Shown: positions 52,573 to 62,233 of the stretch, piece by piece
Position numbering within the stretch: position 1 is the first letter of the stretch
How the letters are laid out: each line of letters starts with the position of its first letter
Source of the DNA: Butyrivibrio sp. XPD2006
GTDB lineage: Bacteria > Bacillota > Clostridia > Lachnospirales > Lachnospiraceae
Direction of reading: 5' to 3'
DNA length: 64,000 nt
Assembly: GCF_000420865.1 (NCBI RefSeq)
Contig: NZ_ATVT01000004.1
Span: forward strand, 62,001 to 126,000
Made by a program: the position numbers and the translations under genes
Notes under the pieces: model-generated
Seen by the model: only the letters and a program-made list of their open reading frames with translations
Databases searched by the model: none
What the model was told of the DNA's origin: nothing

Positions 52573-53517
52573 ATGAAATTTATCAAGGATCTTAAACCTG
52601 GAGACAGAGTCGCTGACATCTACATGTGCAAGCACAAGCAGTCAGCCACTACCAAGAACGGCAAGGAGTATTATTCAGTAATCCTCCAGGATAAGACAGG
52701 TACAGTCGATGCCAAGATCTGGGAACCGGGAGGAGCCGGTATCGATGAATTTGATGCTCAGGACTGCATCGATGTCTTCGGCGAAGTTACCAGTTTTAAC
52801 GGAGCCATCCAGATCAACATCAAGAGAGCCAGAAAGTGCTCTGAGGAGGAATACGATCTCTCCAACTTCCTTCCTGTATCAAGCAAGGACAATGACACAA
52901 TGTATAAAGAGCTTCTGGGGATAATAGACACCGTAGAGAATCCTTATTTAAAGAAGCTCCTTCAGGAGTTCTTTGTAAACGACAAGGACTTCATAGAGAA
53001 ATTCCGCAAATCAAGTGCGGCCAAGACCGTACACCACGGCTTTATCGGAGGTCTTCTGGAGCACACCCTCAGCGTTACCAAGCTCTGCATCTATATGGCA
53101 GGTGCCTATCCGATGCTCAAGAGAGATCTTCTTATCACAGCTGCCATCTGCCACGATATAGGTAAGACAAAAGAGCTGTCTCTCTTCCCTGTCAACGATT
53201 ACACCGATGAAGGTCAGTTCCTCGGTCACATCGTAATGGGCGTAGAGATGGTCGGCGAAAAAGCCCGTAATATTGAAGGCTTCCCTGAGCTGCTCAAGCA
53301 GGAGCTCCAGCACTGCATCGTAGCTCACCACGGAGAATTCGAGTACGGCTCACCCAAAAAGCCCGCCATCATGGAAGCTGTTGCCTTAAACCTTGCAGAC
53401 AACACTGACGCCAAGATGGAAACCTTCACTGAGATCCTGCAGAATATCACTACTCCGGGATGGCAGGGATACAACAAATTCTTCGAGACCAACATCTACG
53501 AAACCAAAATAGACTGA
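52573..53517 (+). CDS. yhaM: 3'-5' exoribonuclease YhaM family
   Basis: A 314-residue protein with an N-terminal OB-fold nucleic-acid-binding domain (GDRVADIYMCKHKQSATTKNG, VDAKIWEPG) and a C-terminal HD hydrolase domain. Metal ligands are in HHGFIGGLLEHTLSV, ICHDIGKTKEL and HCIVAHHGEFEYGSPKKP. YhaM trims RNA 3' ends in Firmicutes. TGAGG precedes the ATG. It shares a transcript with the HtrA-like gene. Confidence 0.93.
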   Translation: MKFIKDLKPGDRVADIYMCKHKQSATTKNGKEYYSVILQDKTGTVDAKIWEPGGAGIDEFDAQDCIDVFGEVTSFNGAIQINIKRARKCSEEEYDLSNFLPVSSKDNDTMYKELLGIIDTVENPYLKKLLQEFFVNDKDFIEKFRKSSAAKTVHHGFIGGLLEHTLSVTKLCIYMAGAYPMLKRDLLITAAICHDIGKTKELSLFPVNDYTDEGQFLGHIVMGVEMVGEKARNIEGFPELLKQELQHCIVAHHGEFEYGSPKKPAIMEAVALNLADNTDAKMETFTEILQNITTPGWQGYNKFFETNIYETKID

Positions 53518-53571
53518 TTACCATTTATAGATTAACAAAAACAACTTTAGTTTTTTGTGTAAAACGACAAA

Positions 53572-53602
53572 AATTTAAAATATTTAAGAAAAATCTAAAA
53601 TA
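53572..53602 (+). promoter_or_regulatory. Tandem 11-bp operator, arabinan importer
   Basis: AATTTAAAATA (53572-53582) and AATCTAAAATA (53592-53602) are direct repeats with a 20-bp period. The second copy ends 4 bp before the -35 box. The same element with the same period and the same 4-bp distance precedes the arabinan-enzyme operon at 62188-62218. The position suggests an activator site. Confidence 0.7.
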
Positions 53603-53606
53603 CCCA

Positions 53607-53636
53607 TTGACGCCCAAATATCCTGTTTAGTAAAAT
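53607..53636 (+). promoter_or_regulatory. Promoter of the arabinan importer operon
   Basis: TTGACG (53607-53612), 18 nt, TAAAAT (53631-53636). The start is expected near 53643, about 40 nt before the binding-protein ATG. Confidence 0.75.
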
Positions 53637-53683
53637 TGCTATAACAGATGCTAGTTAACGCAATTTTTTTAGGAGGATTTGCT

Positions 53684-55165
53684 ATGAAGAAGAAAGTTTT
53701 GAGTATTCTATTAGCTGGCTGCATGTCAATGGGTATTCTTGCAGGCTGCTCAACAACAACTGTTGAGGAAGCAGGCGAAGCTACTCCTGACACAACTCAG
53801 ACAGACACAGCAGCAGCTGAGACCACCTCAGAGTCATCAACCGAGACACTCGCAGGTGAGGGCGACGAGACCATCCATGTATTCCTTTACATGCAGGAGC
53901 ACGAGAAGGAAATCTATCAGCAGCTCATCGATGAGTTCGTTGAAGAGCACAAGGATCAGGTTAAGGAAGTTGTATTCGAGGTTACAACTCAGGATGAATA
54001 CAACCAGAAGATGATCGCCAACATGACAGCAGGCGATATGCCCGATGTATTCTATGTAGGACCTGCAGCAGTTCGTTCTTATGTAGACAACGGATACATC
54101 CTTCCACTCGACAACTATGTTGACGATGCTACTATCAGCAGCATTTGGGGAACAACTCAGGAAATCTACCGCTATGACGGCAGCGAGATCGGAAAGGGTT
54201 CACTCTACGCATTCCCTAAGGATCTCTCATGTTTTGCATTTGCTTACAACCAGGACCTCTTCGACGAGGCAGGTCTTGAATATCCCGATCCCAACAAGCC
54301 ATACACATATGCAGAGTTCGAGGAAGTATGCAAGGCTCTTACCAAGGACAAGGACGGCGATGGAGAAATTGATCAGTGGGGTGTTGCCTGCGCAGATCAG
54401 TGGGGCATGACACCTATTCTTTATTCAAACGGCGTTAAGTTCCTCAATGACGACATGACCAAGGTTAATGTTGCCAATAACCCTCAGCTCACAGAGGCTC
54501 TTACATTCTACACAGATCTTACCAAGAACGGCCTTACACCTTCAGTTGAGCAGGATACAGCTCTTGGCGGATACCAGAGATGGCTCGATGGACAGGTTGC
54601 TTTCTACGCTTGCGGTACATGGGACGTTGCAGCATTTATGGATGATGCCACATTCCCTTACAAGTGGAATCTTTGCGGATGGCCTGTAGGACCTTCAGGT
54701 GACGGAAGATCACATACATGGATGGGATCAGTTGGATACTGCGTATCAGCAACAACCGAGTACCCAGACCTCTGCGCTGAGCTTGTTTCAAAGCTTTCAA
54801 CAGACGCTGACGGACAGAGAGCAGTTTCAGGTATCTCAACCGGCGCTTCCATCCAGCTTCCTAACATCACAGAGCTTGCATACGGCGAGTTCAAGGATGC
54901 TGTGAACAGTGGCAAGGTTCCTTACGCTTCAAACGTAGACGTTATCTTCGGCTACTTCGATGGTAATGACAACTATGCAGCAGCTCTTCAGGAGACAGAT
55001 TACACATACAACTCAGAGTGGTTCACACCTTTCTGGTCAGGTGTATTCAACATCAAAAACGGCGATATCTCTGTAGAGGATTACCTCAAGCAGGTAGAGC
55101 CTGAGATGCAGGAGCTTCTTGACGAAGCTATTGAACTTCAGAATTCAGCTACCAAGAACGGCTGA
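53684..55165 (+). CDS. Solute-binding lipoprotein of the arabinan-linked importer
   Basis: A 493-residue CUT1 sugar-binding lipoprotein. I use the ATG at 53684, which follows AGGAGG; an in-frame ATG 36 nt upstream has no ribosome site. Lipobox LAGC (about 19-22), then a Thr/Glu-rich linker. MKKKVLSILLAGCMS is the signal region. The mature fold shows FLYMQEHEKEIYQQLIDEF, GDMPDVFYVGP and the AFAYNQDLFDEAGLEYP segment common to maltose/arabino-oligosaccharide binders. Divergent context with arabinanases suggests arabino-oligosaccharides. A terminator-like hairpin follows, so it should exceed the permeases in amount. Confidence 0.92.
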   Translation: MKKKVLSILLAGCMSMGILAGCSTTTVEEAGEATPDTTQTDTAAAETTSESSTETLAGEGDETIHVFLYMQEHEKEIYQQLIDEFVEEHKDQVKEVVFEVTTQDEYNQKMIANMTAGDMPDVFYVGPAAVRSYVDNGYILPLDNYVDDATISSIWGTTQEIYRYDGSEIGKGSLYAFPKDLSCFAFAYNQDLFDEAGLEYPDPNKPYTYAEFEEVCKALTKDKDGDGEIDQWGVACADQWGMTPILYSNGVKFLNDDMTKVNVANNPQLTEALTFYTDLTKNGLTPSVEQDTALGGYQRWLDGQVAFYACGTWDVAAFMDDATFPYKWNLCGWPVGPSGDGRSHTWMGSVGYCVSATTEYPDLCAELVSKLSTDADGQRAVSGISTGASIQLPNITELAYGEFKDAVNSGKVPYASNVDVIFGYFDGNDNYAAALQETDYTYNSEWFTPFWSGVFNIKNGDISVEDYLKQVEPEMQELLDEAIELQNSATKNG

Positions 55166-55185
55166 TAAACGCTTAGAACCAGACA

Positions 55186-55220
55186 GAGCCCCTCTGTATA
55201 CTTTGCTGAGGGGCTCGTTT
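55186..55220 (+). terminator. Intercistronic terminator after the binding-protein gene
   Basis: GAGCCCCTC (55186-55194) and GAGGGGCTC (55208-55216) form a perfect 9-bp stem followed by GTTTTATAAG. The permease genes follow with no separate promoter evident, so partial read-through is likely. Confidence 0.75.
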
Positions 55221-55245
55221 TATAAGATTTTCAGGGGAAGAGAAA

Positions 55246-56163
55246 ATGGCAAAAACAAAAGTTAAAGTACACAGATCGGCCATGGCAAAAAGGGAAGAAC
55301 GCTGGGCCTGGCTCTTTATCGCGCCGCCCTTCATCGGATTCATGCTCTTTATGGCATATCCTATCGTATTCGCCCTTATAGCCAGCACCAGTAAATGGAC
55401 AGGAATGAATTCCCTTTGGGGAAATATCGTAGGACTTGGTAACTACATCAAGATCTTCGGCGATTACAAATTCTGGAGATCCATGGGCACAACCATCATC
55501 TACATGATCGGTATTCCCATCGGTATGATCCTGGGCATCCTCATTGCTATGGGCCTCAACAGGAAGATTCCCGGCAAAAGAGTCCTTACCACAATGTACT
55601 ATGTTCCTGTGGTTTCATCTCTGGTTGCTGTTTCTATTCTGTGGGCATGGGTTTTCAATTACGACTACGGTCTTTTGAACGGTATTTACAAAGCACTCAC
55701 AGGAATGCACGGTCCCAACTGGCTTGGCGACGAGCACATGGTCAAGATTTCACTTATCATCTTCATGGTCTGGAAGGGTCTTGGCGGAACTGTAATCCTG
55801 TATCTGGCAGGACTTCAGAACATCCCCAGAGACTACTATGAAGCAGCCATGATCGACGGAGCCAACGGCTGGAATAAATTCACCAACATCACTCTTCCGC
55901 TTCTGTCACCTGTAACATTCTACGTACTTATCACCTCTCTCATCGGAGGTTTCCAGGTATTTGTAGAAGTTCAGGTCATGACACCAAACGGCGGACCGAA
56001 CTACAGCTCAGCAACTGTTGTATTCTATCTCTACGAAAAAGCCTTCACCAACGGCCAGCTCGGATACGGGAGTGCAGTTGCGGTAATTCTTGCGACAATA
56101 ATATTCATTATCACGGCCATCAACTTCTGGGGCCAGGATAAATGGGTTAAGACCATAGACTAA
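55246..56163 (+). CDS. Sugar ABC transporter permease, MalF-type
   Basis: A 305-residue permease with six helices. The EAA loop reads YEAAMIDGANGWNKFTNITLPLLSP. WAWLFIAPPFIGFMLFMAYP is the first helix. Forms the channel with the MalG-type protein encoded 13 nt downstream. GGGGAAGAG precedes the ATG. The likely substrate is arabino-oligosaccharide, from context. Confidence 0.92.
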   Translation: MAKTKVKVHRSAMAKREERWAWLFIAPPFIGFMLFMAYPIVFALIASTSKWTGMNSLWGNIVGLGNYIKIFGDYKFWRSMGTTIIYMIGIPIGMILGILIAMGLNRKIPGKRVLTTMYYVPVVSSLVAVSILWAWVFNYDYGLLNGIYKALTGMHGPNWLGDEHMVKISLIIFMVWKGLGGTVILYLAGLQNIPRDYYEAAMIDGANGWNKFTNITLPLLSPVTFYVLITSLIGGFQVFVEVQVMTPNGGPNYSSATVVFYLYEKAFTNGQLGYGSAVAVILATIIFIITAINFWGQDKWVKTID

Positions 56164-56176
56164 GGAGGTGTGACAA

Positions 56177-57073
56177 ATGGCTACAGCAATATTATCAAAA
56201 CCCAAAAGCAGCCAGAAAGACTATATGAATGACCGCGTCACATCCCCCAAGGAGAGAGCGCTCAACATTATAATCTTTATCCTGCTGTTCTTGTTTGCAA
56301 TAACAATGGTGTTCCCGCTTATCTACATGGTGGCAACATCCTTTATGACCAAGAATCAGATCCTTTCAGGAACACTTACAATCATTCCCGATCCGGTCCT
56401 TATCGGTAAGTACAGCGAAGTTATGAAAAAGGGACAGTTCATAAGCGGTATCATCAACACCATCAAGGTTGAGATCCCCGTGCTCCTCATCGGAGGCTTT
56501 ACTTCATCCCTTGCAGCTTTTGCCTTCGCCAAGATGGAATTCAGAGGCAAAAATGCCCTGTTCCTGGCACTTCTTGCAACGATCATGATTCCCTTTGCGG
56601 TTGTTATGATCCCACAGTACGTACTGTTTACCAAGCTTCACTGGACCAATTCCCTGGCACCCCTTATCATTCCCGGATGCTTCGGAAACGTCAGCATGAT
56701 ATTCTTCCTGAGACAGAATCTCTACAGCATCCCTTCAGACCTTATGGATGCAGCCAAGATTGACGGATGCAACTACTTCGGTATCTACTGGAAGATATTC
56801 CTTCCGCTTATGAAAGGCGCACTTGGCACACAGCTCATGCTCTGGTTCATGGGAATATGGAATGACTACCTTGCTCCCACAATTTTCCTTAGAAGCGAAA
56901 AGACATGGACCCTGCAGGTAGTTATCAGATCCTTCAACCACTACTACGCGATCCAAAGCGATTATGCTCTGATCATGGCAGCATCGGTAATAGCAATGCT
57001 TCCTACTCTGATACTGTTCTTCCTGTTCCAGAGAGTTATCATTGAATCCATCGCGATCAGCGGAATCAAGTAA
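56177..57073 (+). CDS. Sugar ABC transporter permease, MalG-type
   Basis: A 298-residue permease with six helices. The EAA loop reads MDAAKIDGCNYFGIYWKIFLPLMK and the end FLFQRVIIESIAISGIK is the usual MalG-like C-terminus. AAGGAGG precedes the ATG. The last gene of the importer operon; a shared ATPase such as MsmK is required. Confidence 0.92.
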   Translation: MATAILSKPKSSQKDYMNDRVTSPKERALNIIIFILLFLFAITMVFPLIYMVATSFMTKNQILSGTLTIIPDPVLIGKYSEVMKKGQFISGIINTIKVEIPVLLIGGFTSSLAAFAFAKMEFRGKNALFLALLATIMIPFAVVMIPQYVLFTKLHWTNSLAPLIIPGCFGNVSMIFFLRQNLYSIPSDLMDAAKIDGCNYFGIYWKIFLPLMKGALGTQLMLWFMGIWNDYLAPTIFLRSEKTWTLQVVIRSFNHYYAIQSDYALIMAASVIAMLPTLILFFLFQRVIIESIAISGIK

Positions 57074-57093
57074 TAAGGCAAAAGATATAAATA

Positions 57094-57133
57094 AAGAGGT
57101 TAACCATCCAAGGCTAACCTCTTATTTTGTCTT
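57094..57133. terminator. Bidirectional terminator between importer and ArsR-type regulator
   Basis: AAGAGGTTAACC (57094-57105) pairs with GGCTAACCTCTT (57112-57123) with one mismatch; TATTTTGTCTTTTTT follows on the plus strand. The convergent regulator gene ends just beyond. Confidence 0.85.
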
Positions 57134-57136
57134 TTT

Positions 57137-58060
57137 TTATGGCATTTCTATAGGGCTGTATGCCATCTTAACGTTAATATCCTGATTGTAATTACCAAAG
57201 CCTCTTCCAAAGATTGTAAGACCGCCTACATGCTCAGCATTCTCAGGAACCTCAAGCTTGAACTTGAGAGGACTCTTGGTGGTGATCTTGAACTGATCTA
57301 TGGTGACGTCTGAAATCTGAAGTCCGTCGATAAATGTGCCCTTGTGATTTATCACAAGCATTTTGAGAAGTCCGTACTGATTCCAGTTAGGGAACCACCA
57401 GTCCGGTGTGAAAATACCCTTTACATCGCCAAAATCTCCGGGTGATGTCCATGTTCCAAGCAGCGTCTCATTCAGATAAAAATAAATATCAGAAGGCCAT
57501 ACATTGTTAACACCCGGCGCCTCAGAGCTCAGCTCCATTGAAATACATATCTCATCAATCTTCTGATTGGAAGGAACAAAGTTAGGAATGGCATATTCCA
57601 CATATCCCTTGGTAAACCAGAGAATATCAGCTTCATATCTGTCAGGATGAGCAAAGTATCTCGTGTCATCAACTTCACCTATAAGCCTGTTGCTCGTTGC
57701 AAGACCACATGTCGGATAGACACAGTAGTCAGCAAAAAGCCCAACCTTGATATCCGTTGTGTAGATATTCTCATTCTCAGGCTTATCCTGGAGCTCTATC
57801 AGTATCTTGTCCAGATGGACAGAGCATACCTTTTGGTTGCCGTGGCCGGATGCCTCAGAGGAAACAGTAACCACTCCGCATTCTTCCAGCTTCTTGATAT
57901 GGCTTGTGAGTGCGCCGTTTGTGATATTGAGGCGACTTGCAAGCTCATTCATGTTCATGGCATTTTCATTTAGAAGTATCTTGATTATCTCTACACGAAT
58001 GTCAGAACCAAGAGCCTTAAAAAGCTCCAGTCCCTCATCCAGCGACTTGATATGCAGCAT
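57137..58060 (-). CDS. ArsR-type winged-helix regulator with large C-terminal sensor region
   Basis: A 307-residue regulator. Residues about 8-75 are an ArsR-type helix-turn-helix (LFKALGSDIRVEIIKIL, MNMNELASRLNITNGALTSHIKKLEECGVV). The remaining 220 residues are beta-rich with many aromatics (DYCVYPTCGLA, WWFPNWNQYG, GGLTIFGRGFGNYNQD) and probably bind a ligand; I do not recognise the fold. ATG at 58060 fits GGGTGG better than the GTG 9 nt upstream. It is the last gene of the arabinan-enzyme operon. It is the best local candidate to act at the tandem elements upstream of both arabinan operons. Confidence 0.82.
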   Translation of the reverse strand: MLHIKSLDEGLELFKALGSDIRVEIIKILLNENAMNMNELASRLNITNGALTSHIKKLEECGVVTVSSEASGHGNQKVCSVHLDKILIELQDKPENENIYTTDIKVGLFADYCVYPTCGLATSNRLIGEVDDTRYFAHPDRYEADILWFTKGYVEYAIPNFVPSNQKIDEICISMELSSEAPGVNNVWPSDIYFYLNETLLGTWTSPGDFGDVKGIFTPDWWFPNWNQYGLLKMLVINHKGTFIDGLQISDVTIDQFKITTKSPLKFKLEVPENAEHVGGLTIFGRGFGNYNQDINVKMAYSPIEMP

Positions 58061-58103
58061 ATTGAACACCCACCCTTTTATATAAGATTAAAACATTATA
58101 CCT

Positions 58104-59609
58104 TTATTTTAGTCTAATCTCAACTACACTTGCTGCAGGAATGTTAAGTTTAAGTCCGCCTTCTGTCTTATAGTCCTCAAAATCCTTCTCAACTACCTTC
58201 TCAGGATCTTCAAAAGTGTTGTGATCATGAGGATCAGCGCCGCCTACAAGCTTAGCTTCAACGATCTCAAAGCTCTTCTTCTCAGCAAATATTACATCAA
58301 GCTCTTTTGCATCGGTAAGAGACTGATTGCTGACTGTGATAGTGATGATTCCGTCCTTCTCTGATACAGACTCTGTGAGATCAGGAACCTTAAATCCGTC
58401 CTCAACACCGATCTCTGTTGTACCTGTGATGCTGCTGCCAAGAAGCTCAGCTCCCTGGTGATGACGATACATGTGGAATACATGATATGTAGGAGTCTTG
58501 ATCATCTTCTCTCCGTCTGTAAGGATAACGGACTGAAGAACGTTGACCATCTGTGCAATGCAGGCCATCTTGACTCTGTCGCAGTGCTTGTTGAAGATAT
58601 TGAGAGTAATGCCTGCTACCAGGGCATCTCTTATTGTATTCTGCTGATAGAGGAATCCGGGATTTGTTCCGGGCTCAACCTCGAACCATGTTCCCCACTC
58701 ATCAACAGCAAGTCCGATCTTCTTGTCTGGATCGTACTGATCAAGGATATCGCAGTGTCTTGATACATACTCATCCATTACATATGCCTTGTTGAGGGTT
58801 CTGTAGTAGCACTCATCATCAAACTTTGTAGCACTTACCTTGGGATCCCATCCGTAAGGCATGTCATAATAGTGCAGAGAAATAAGATCCATAAAGCCAT
58901 GCTCGTGCTCAGGTGAATGATCAAAACATGTCTTAAGGACTTCCTCTGTCCAGTGATAGTCGTTATTATTAGCTCCGCAGGCGATCTTCTTGAACTTCCT
59001 GTCAGGATTGTACTGACGAAGATATGTCTGATATCTGCGGTAAAGATCTCCGTAGTACTGAGGTCTCATGTTTCCGCCGCAGCCCCAGTTCTCGTTTCCT
59101 ACTGCAAAATAGTCAAGCTTGTAGGGCTCCGGATGTCCGTTCTCTTTACGCAGGTCTGCCATTGGAGATACTCCGTCCAGGGTCATGTACTCAACCCACT
59201 GGCTCATCTCCTGTACAGTTCCGCTACCGAGATTTCCGTTTACGTATGTCTTGCAGCCAAGCTGTCTGCAGAGCTCCATGAACTCATCCGTTCCGAAGCT
59301 GTTGTCTTCCATTACTCCGCCCCAGTGAGTGTTGATCATCTTTTTGCGCTTTGACTTATCGCCTATACCATCCATCCAATGGTACTCATCAGCAAAGCAT
59401 CCGCCCGGCCAGCGAAGCAGCGGAACCTGCATCTCCTTAAGGGCTTCGACTACGTCCGTTCTCATACCGTTTACGTTAGGAATATCTGAGTTCTCTCCTA
59501 CATAGAGTCCCTCATAAATACATCTTCCCAGATGCTCGGAGAAATGTCCGTATACTTCAGGTGCTATCTCTCCCATTTTCTTTGTTTCATTGATCACTAG
59601 TTTTGCCAT
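58104..59609 (-). CDS. abfA: Alpha-L-arabinofuranosidase, GH51
   Basis: A 501-residue cytosolic enzyme of glycoside hydrolase family 51. It has the N-terminal [21 protein letters not shown] and [15 protein letters not shown]. The acid/base Glu is in [11 protein letters not shown] and the nucleophile Glu in [13 protein letters not shown]-terminal beta domain follows. It releases terminal L-arabinofuranose from imported oligosaccharides. GGGGAG precedes the ATG. The start overlaps the end of the GH43 lipoprotein gene by 23 nt. Confidence 0.95.
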   Translation of the reverse strand: MAKLVINETKKMGEIAPEVYGHFSEHLGRCIYEGLYVGENSDIPNVNGMRTDVVEALKEMQVPLLRWPGGCFADEYHWMDGIGDKSKRKKMINTHWGGVMEDNSFGTDEFMELCRQLGCKTYVNGNLGSGTVQEMSQWVEYMTLDGVSPMADLRKENGHPEPYKLDYFAVGNENWGCGGNMRPQYYGDLYRRYQTYLRQYNPDRKFKKIACGANNNDYHWTEEVLKTCFDHSPEHEHGFMDLISLHYYDMPYGWDPKVSATKFDDECYYRTLNKAYVMDEYVSRHCDILDQYDPDKKIGLAVDEWGTWFEVEPGTNPGFLYQQNTIRDALVAGITLNIFNKHCDRVKMACIAQMVNVLQSVILTDGEKMIKTPTYHVFHMYRHHQGAELLGSSITGTTEIGVEDGFKVPDLTESVSEKDGIITITVSNQSLTDAKELDVIFAEKKSFEIVEAKLVGGADPHDHNTFEDPEKVVEKDFEDYKTEGGLKLNIPAASVVEIRLK

Positions 59610-61152
59610 ATCTTACTCCCCATATTGAATGATTATTGTCACCGACCGCACTTATGCAGAAGGTGTTGTTTCCTGCTTCATCTGTCATCTCCACCATAAC
59701 TCCCTTAAAGGTTGTATCCCCGGATTTAACAGTGATAAAGTTTGTACCCTCTTTTACTTCGTAGGTACCGGTCATTCCTCCTGTGATATTTCCGTCTGCA
59801 AACTTGCATTCCACAGGCTCATTAACCAGGTTGTTTATATCAAGGCCGTGGTCAACCACGTAGAAAGTACCCTGGATGTCTTTTGTCTTATACCCTTCTT
59901 CCGAAAGCGTCTCACCGTTTGTGGCAAAAGGGAAAACACAAGGCCAGCCGTCTTCATTCATGGCCATCTGATGAACCCTTACCGAATGGAATTCACCGTT
60001 ATTCTTGAATCTCTGATGATATACAATGTATAAATTGCCATCTGCCCCCTCAAAAGTGGACTGACCACCCGGTGCCATATAGGTAACGTTAAGACTTGGC
60101 AGTGTGTAGTTGCCCATTAACTTAACGCCGTAATCTGCATAAGAATCCAGATCTCCCTTTATGCCAAGGCTGTTCCCCTTAGCATCAACATATGGACCGT
60201 CCGGGTTCTCGGACCTTAAGACTCTTATCTGATATCCGCCGTCTGTCTGAAGATTACCGTAGGACAAAAACAGATAGTAGTAGCCTGATGCCTTGTCATA
60301 GTGGATATAAGGCCCTTCTATAGAGTGATGGAATCCTCCGATGAGTCTTTTGCCAAAATATGCATCGACCTCGCCGGCGTCATCTGTCTCAGGATGAATG
60401 GGCTCTCCCGTCTCCTTATCAAGCTCCAGGATGAAAATTCCGCCTGACCACGAGCCGTACACCATCCAAAGCCTGTCATCAGCGTCATAGAACATAGCCG
60501 GGTCAATGGCGTTTGGCCAGAGCTGATTATTGTATGCCCCACCCGAAACATAACGGTTTCTCGTGGCAACATCCTCTCCCATTATCTCATAAAAGTTTGT
60601 GAGGTCTATATCAGATTTTGCGAATCCTGAGTAAATTATTGTCTTTTCGTAATGATAGGGACCACCGATATTATCTGAGGTCGCCAACACAATATTTGAT
60701 TTGATGTAGGACGAGGTTGTGCAGAAGTACATCATGTACTTGCCGGTAGTCTTATTGTAGATAACACTCGGAGCCCACACAGAATAGCCGTTCTGCTCAT
60801 TCTTGCCAACAAAAGAAAAGGCATCAAAGGGTTCGGTCAGCAGATTGTCATAGATCTTGTTGCTACCGTTCACCCCATCAGCCCAGGTGTCCCACTTTAA
60901 AAGATCTGTAGATGTTGCAGCAGTCATGTGCGTTCCATAACAGTAATATGTACCATCATCCCCCACAATAACCTGAGGGTCATGAAGCGATGCTCCCGAA
61001 TTTACCGAACCCTTCGCTATTTCCTCCATACTTGCCTCCTTAGGAAGGTCCATGCTCTCACCGTCAGAAGCAGAAGAACATCCGGTCCCAAGAGCAGCAA
61101 GGACAATGCTCAATCCCGCTGCAATACATTTATATATTTTCCCGCGCATCAT
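59587..61152 (-). CDS. Exported GH43 arabinan endo-1,5-alpha-L-arabinosidase, lipoprotein
   Basis: A 521-residue lipoprotein. I use the ATG at 61152, which forms an ATGA overlap with the upstream stop and follows GGGAG. Lipobox is GTGC. The five-bladed GH43 domain has the base Asp in [20 protein letters not shown], the pKa-modulating Asp in [16 protein letters not shown] and the acid Glu in [21 protein letters not shown]-terminal beta domain of about 110 residues follows. It would cut arabinan at the cell surface and feed the importer. Confidence 0.9.
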   Translation of the reverse strand: MMRGKIYKCIAAGLSIVLAALGTGCSSASDGESMDLPKEASMEEIAKGSVNSGASLHDPQVIVGDDGTYYCYGTHMTAATSTDLLKWDTWADGVNGSNKIYDNLLTEPFDAFSFVGKNEQNGYSVWAPSVIYNKTTGKYMMYFCTTSSYIKSNIVLATSDNIGGPYHYEKTIIYSGFAKSDIDLTNFYEIMGEDVATRNRYVSGGAYNNQLWPNAIDPAMFYDADDRLWMVYGSWSGGIFILELDKETGEPIHPETDDAGEVDAYFGKRLIGGFHHSIEGPYIHYDKASGYYYLFLSYGNLQTDGGYQIRVLRSENPDGPYVDAKGNSLGIKGDLDSYADYGVKLMGNYTLPSLNVTYMAPGGQSTFEGADGNLYIVYHQRFKNNGEFHSVRVHQMAMNEDGWPCVFPFATNGETLSEEGYKTKDIQGTFYVVDHGLDINNLVNEPVECKFADGNITGGMTGTYEVKEGTNFITVKSGDTTFKGVMVEMTDEAGNNTFCISAVGDNNHSIWGVRYGKTSDQ

Positions 61153-62117
61153 TTCTCTCCCTGTGTAAAAGAAAATACAGGTCTGCCATCCGCGTCCCAC
61201 ACAACCGGCATCAGTCTGGCGTGTCTGTTGGGGTTATAGAGAGGATCGCCTGTTATATTCTCCTCATTTCTCGCATGATATACACAGATATCCCTTCCCT
61301 CTTCATCGACGGTAAAGCTGTTGTGCCCGGGGCCGTAGATACCGGCCTTTTCATCGGATTCAAGAACCGGATACCTATCCTTGGTCCAGCTCTTAGGATC
61401 AAGAAGATCGCTGTCCTCGTCAGCACTGAGCATTCCCATGCAATAAGGCTTGCCTGTCTCACTTGCAGAATATGTCAAAAAGATCTTGCCTCCATGCTTT
61501 ATCACCGAAGGGCCTTCATTTACCCAGTATCCAACTCTCTCCCAGTCGTAATCAGGAGTTGTAAGCATAACCTGGACCGTTGCAAGCTTCCACGGTGTCT
61601 GCATCCTGGCAATATAGAGATTACTGATCTGTCTTCCGACTCCAACCTTCTCAGCCCAGACGTAGTACCTCTCGCCGGCATTTTCGAAGACCGTACCGTC
61701 AAGTGAGAATGCTTCAAAAGAGAATTCATCTTCATCTGCTCTCTGTATCTTGCCAAGTTCTGTCCACGTCCCTGTAATCGGGTCCTCATCCTTGCACTGA
61801 AGAACATATGGCCTTATCTCCCAGATGTTATCCTTGTCTCCGCCTGCATAGTATATGTACCATGCACCATCCAGATAGTGGAGTTCCGGAGCCCATATAT
61901 GAACGCTCATAGGTCCCGACTCATGCTTGTGCCACACTTCAACTTCTTCTGCTTCTGCAAGACCTGTAAGAGTATCGGATTTTCTCAGAACAATCCTGTC
62001 ATATTCGGGAACAGAGGCTGTAAAATAATAGCTTCCGTCCGTATGTCTGTACACATAGGGATCTGCTCTCTGAAGTATCCACGGTTCATTGTATTTAAGC
62101 TCTTTTTCTGCTGTCAT
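61149..62117 (-). CDS. Cytosolic GH43 arabinofuranosidase/arabinosidase
   Basis: A 322-residue single-domain GH43 enzyme without signal peptide. The base Asp is in ILQRADPYVYRHTDGSYYF, the middle Asp in FSLDGTVFENAGERYYVWAE and the acid Glu in YWVNEGPSVIKHGGKIF. The form resembles exo-acting alpha-1,5-L-arabinofuranosidases of the family. First gene of the operon GH43-GH43-GH51-regulator, with AGGAG upstream and the tandem control element before its promoter. Confidence 0.88.
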   Translation of the reverse strand: MTAEKELKYNEPWILQRADPYVYRHTDGSYYFTASVPEYDRIVLRKSDTLTGLAEAEEVEVWHKHESGPMSVHIWAPELHYLDGAWYIYYAGGDKDNIWEIRPYVLQCKDEDPITGTWTELGKIQRADEDEFSFEAFSLDGTVFENAGERYYVWAEKVGVGRQISNLYIARMQTPWKLATVQVMLTTPDYDWERVGYWVNEGPSVIKHGGKIFLTYSASETGKPYCMGMLSADEDSDLLDPKSWTKDRYPVLESDEKAGIYGPGHNSFTVDEEGRDICVYHARNEENITGDPLYNPNRHARLMPVVWDADGRPVFSFTQGEK

Positions 62118-62154
62118 AATGTCTGATTTCTCCTAATACACCTTGTTATGATTA

Positions 62155-62183
62155 ATTCTAAAGTGCGAGAAATCCCAAGTCAA
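62155..62183 (-). promoter_or_regulatory. Promoter of the arabinan-enzyme operon
   Basis: On the minus strand TTGACT (62183-62178), 17 nt, TAGAAT (62160-62155). Start expected near 62148, about 31 nt before the ATG. Confidence 0.75.
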
Positions 62184-62187
62184 CGAA

Positions 62188-62218
62188 TATTTTAGATTTT
62201 AATGAATTATTTTAGATG
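62188..62218 (-). promoter_or_regulatory. Tandem 11-bp operator, arabinan enzymes
   Basis: Read on the coding strand: CATCTAAAATA (62218-62208), 9 nt, AATCTAAAATA (62198-62188), then 4 nt and the -35 box. Period 20 bp. The proximal copy is identical to that at 53592-53602, in the same orientation relative to transcription. Confidence 0.72.
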
Positions 62219-62233
62219 TTTTCGCTTTTTCAC

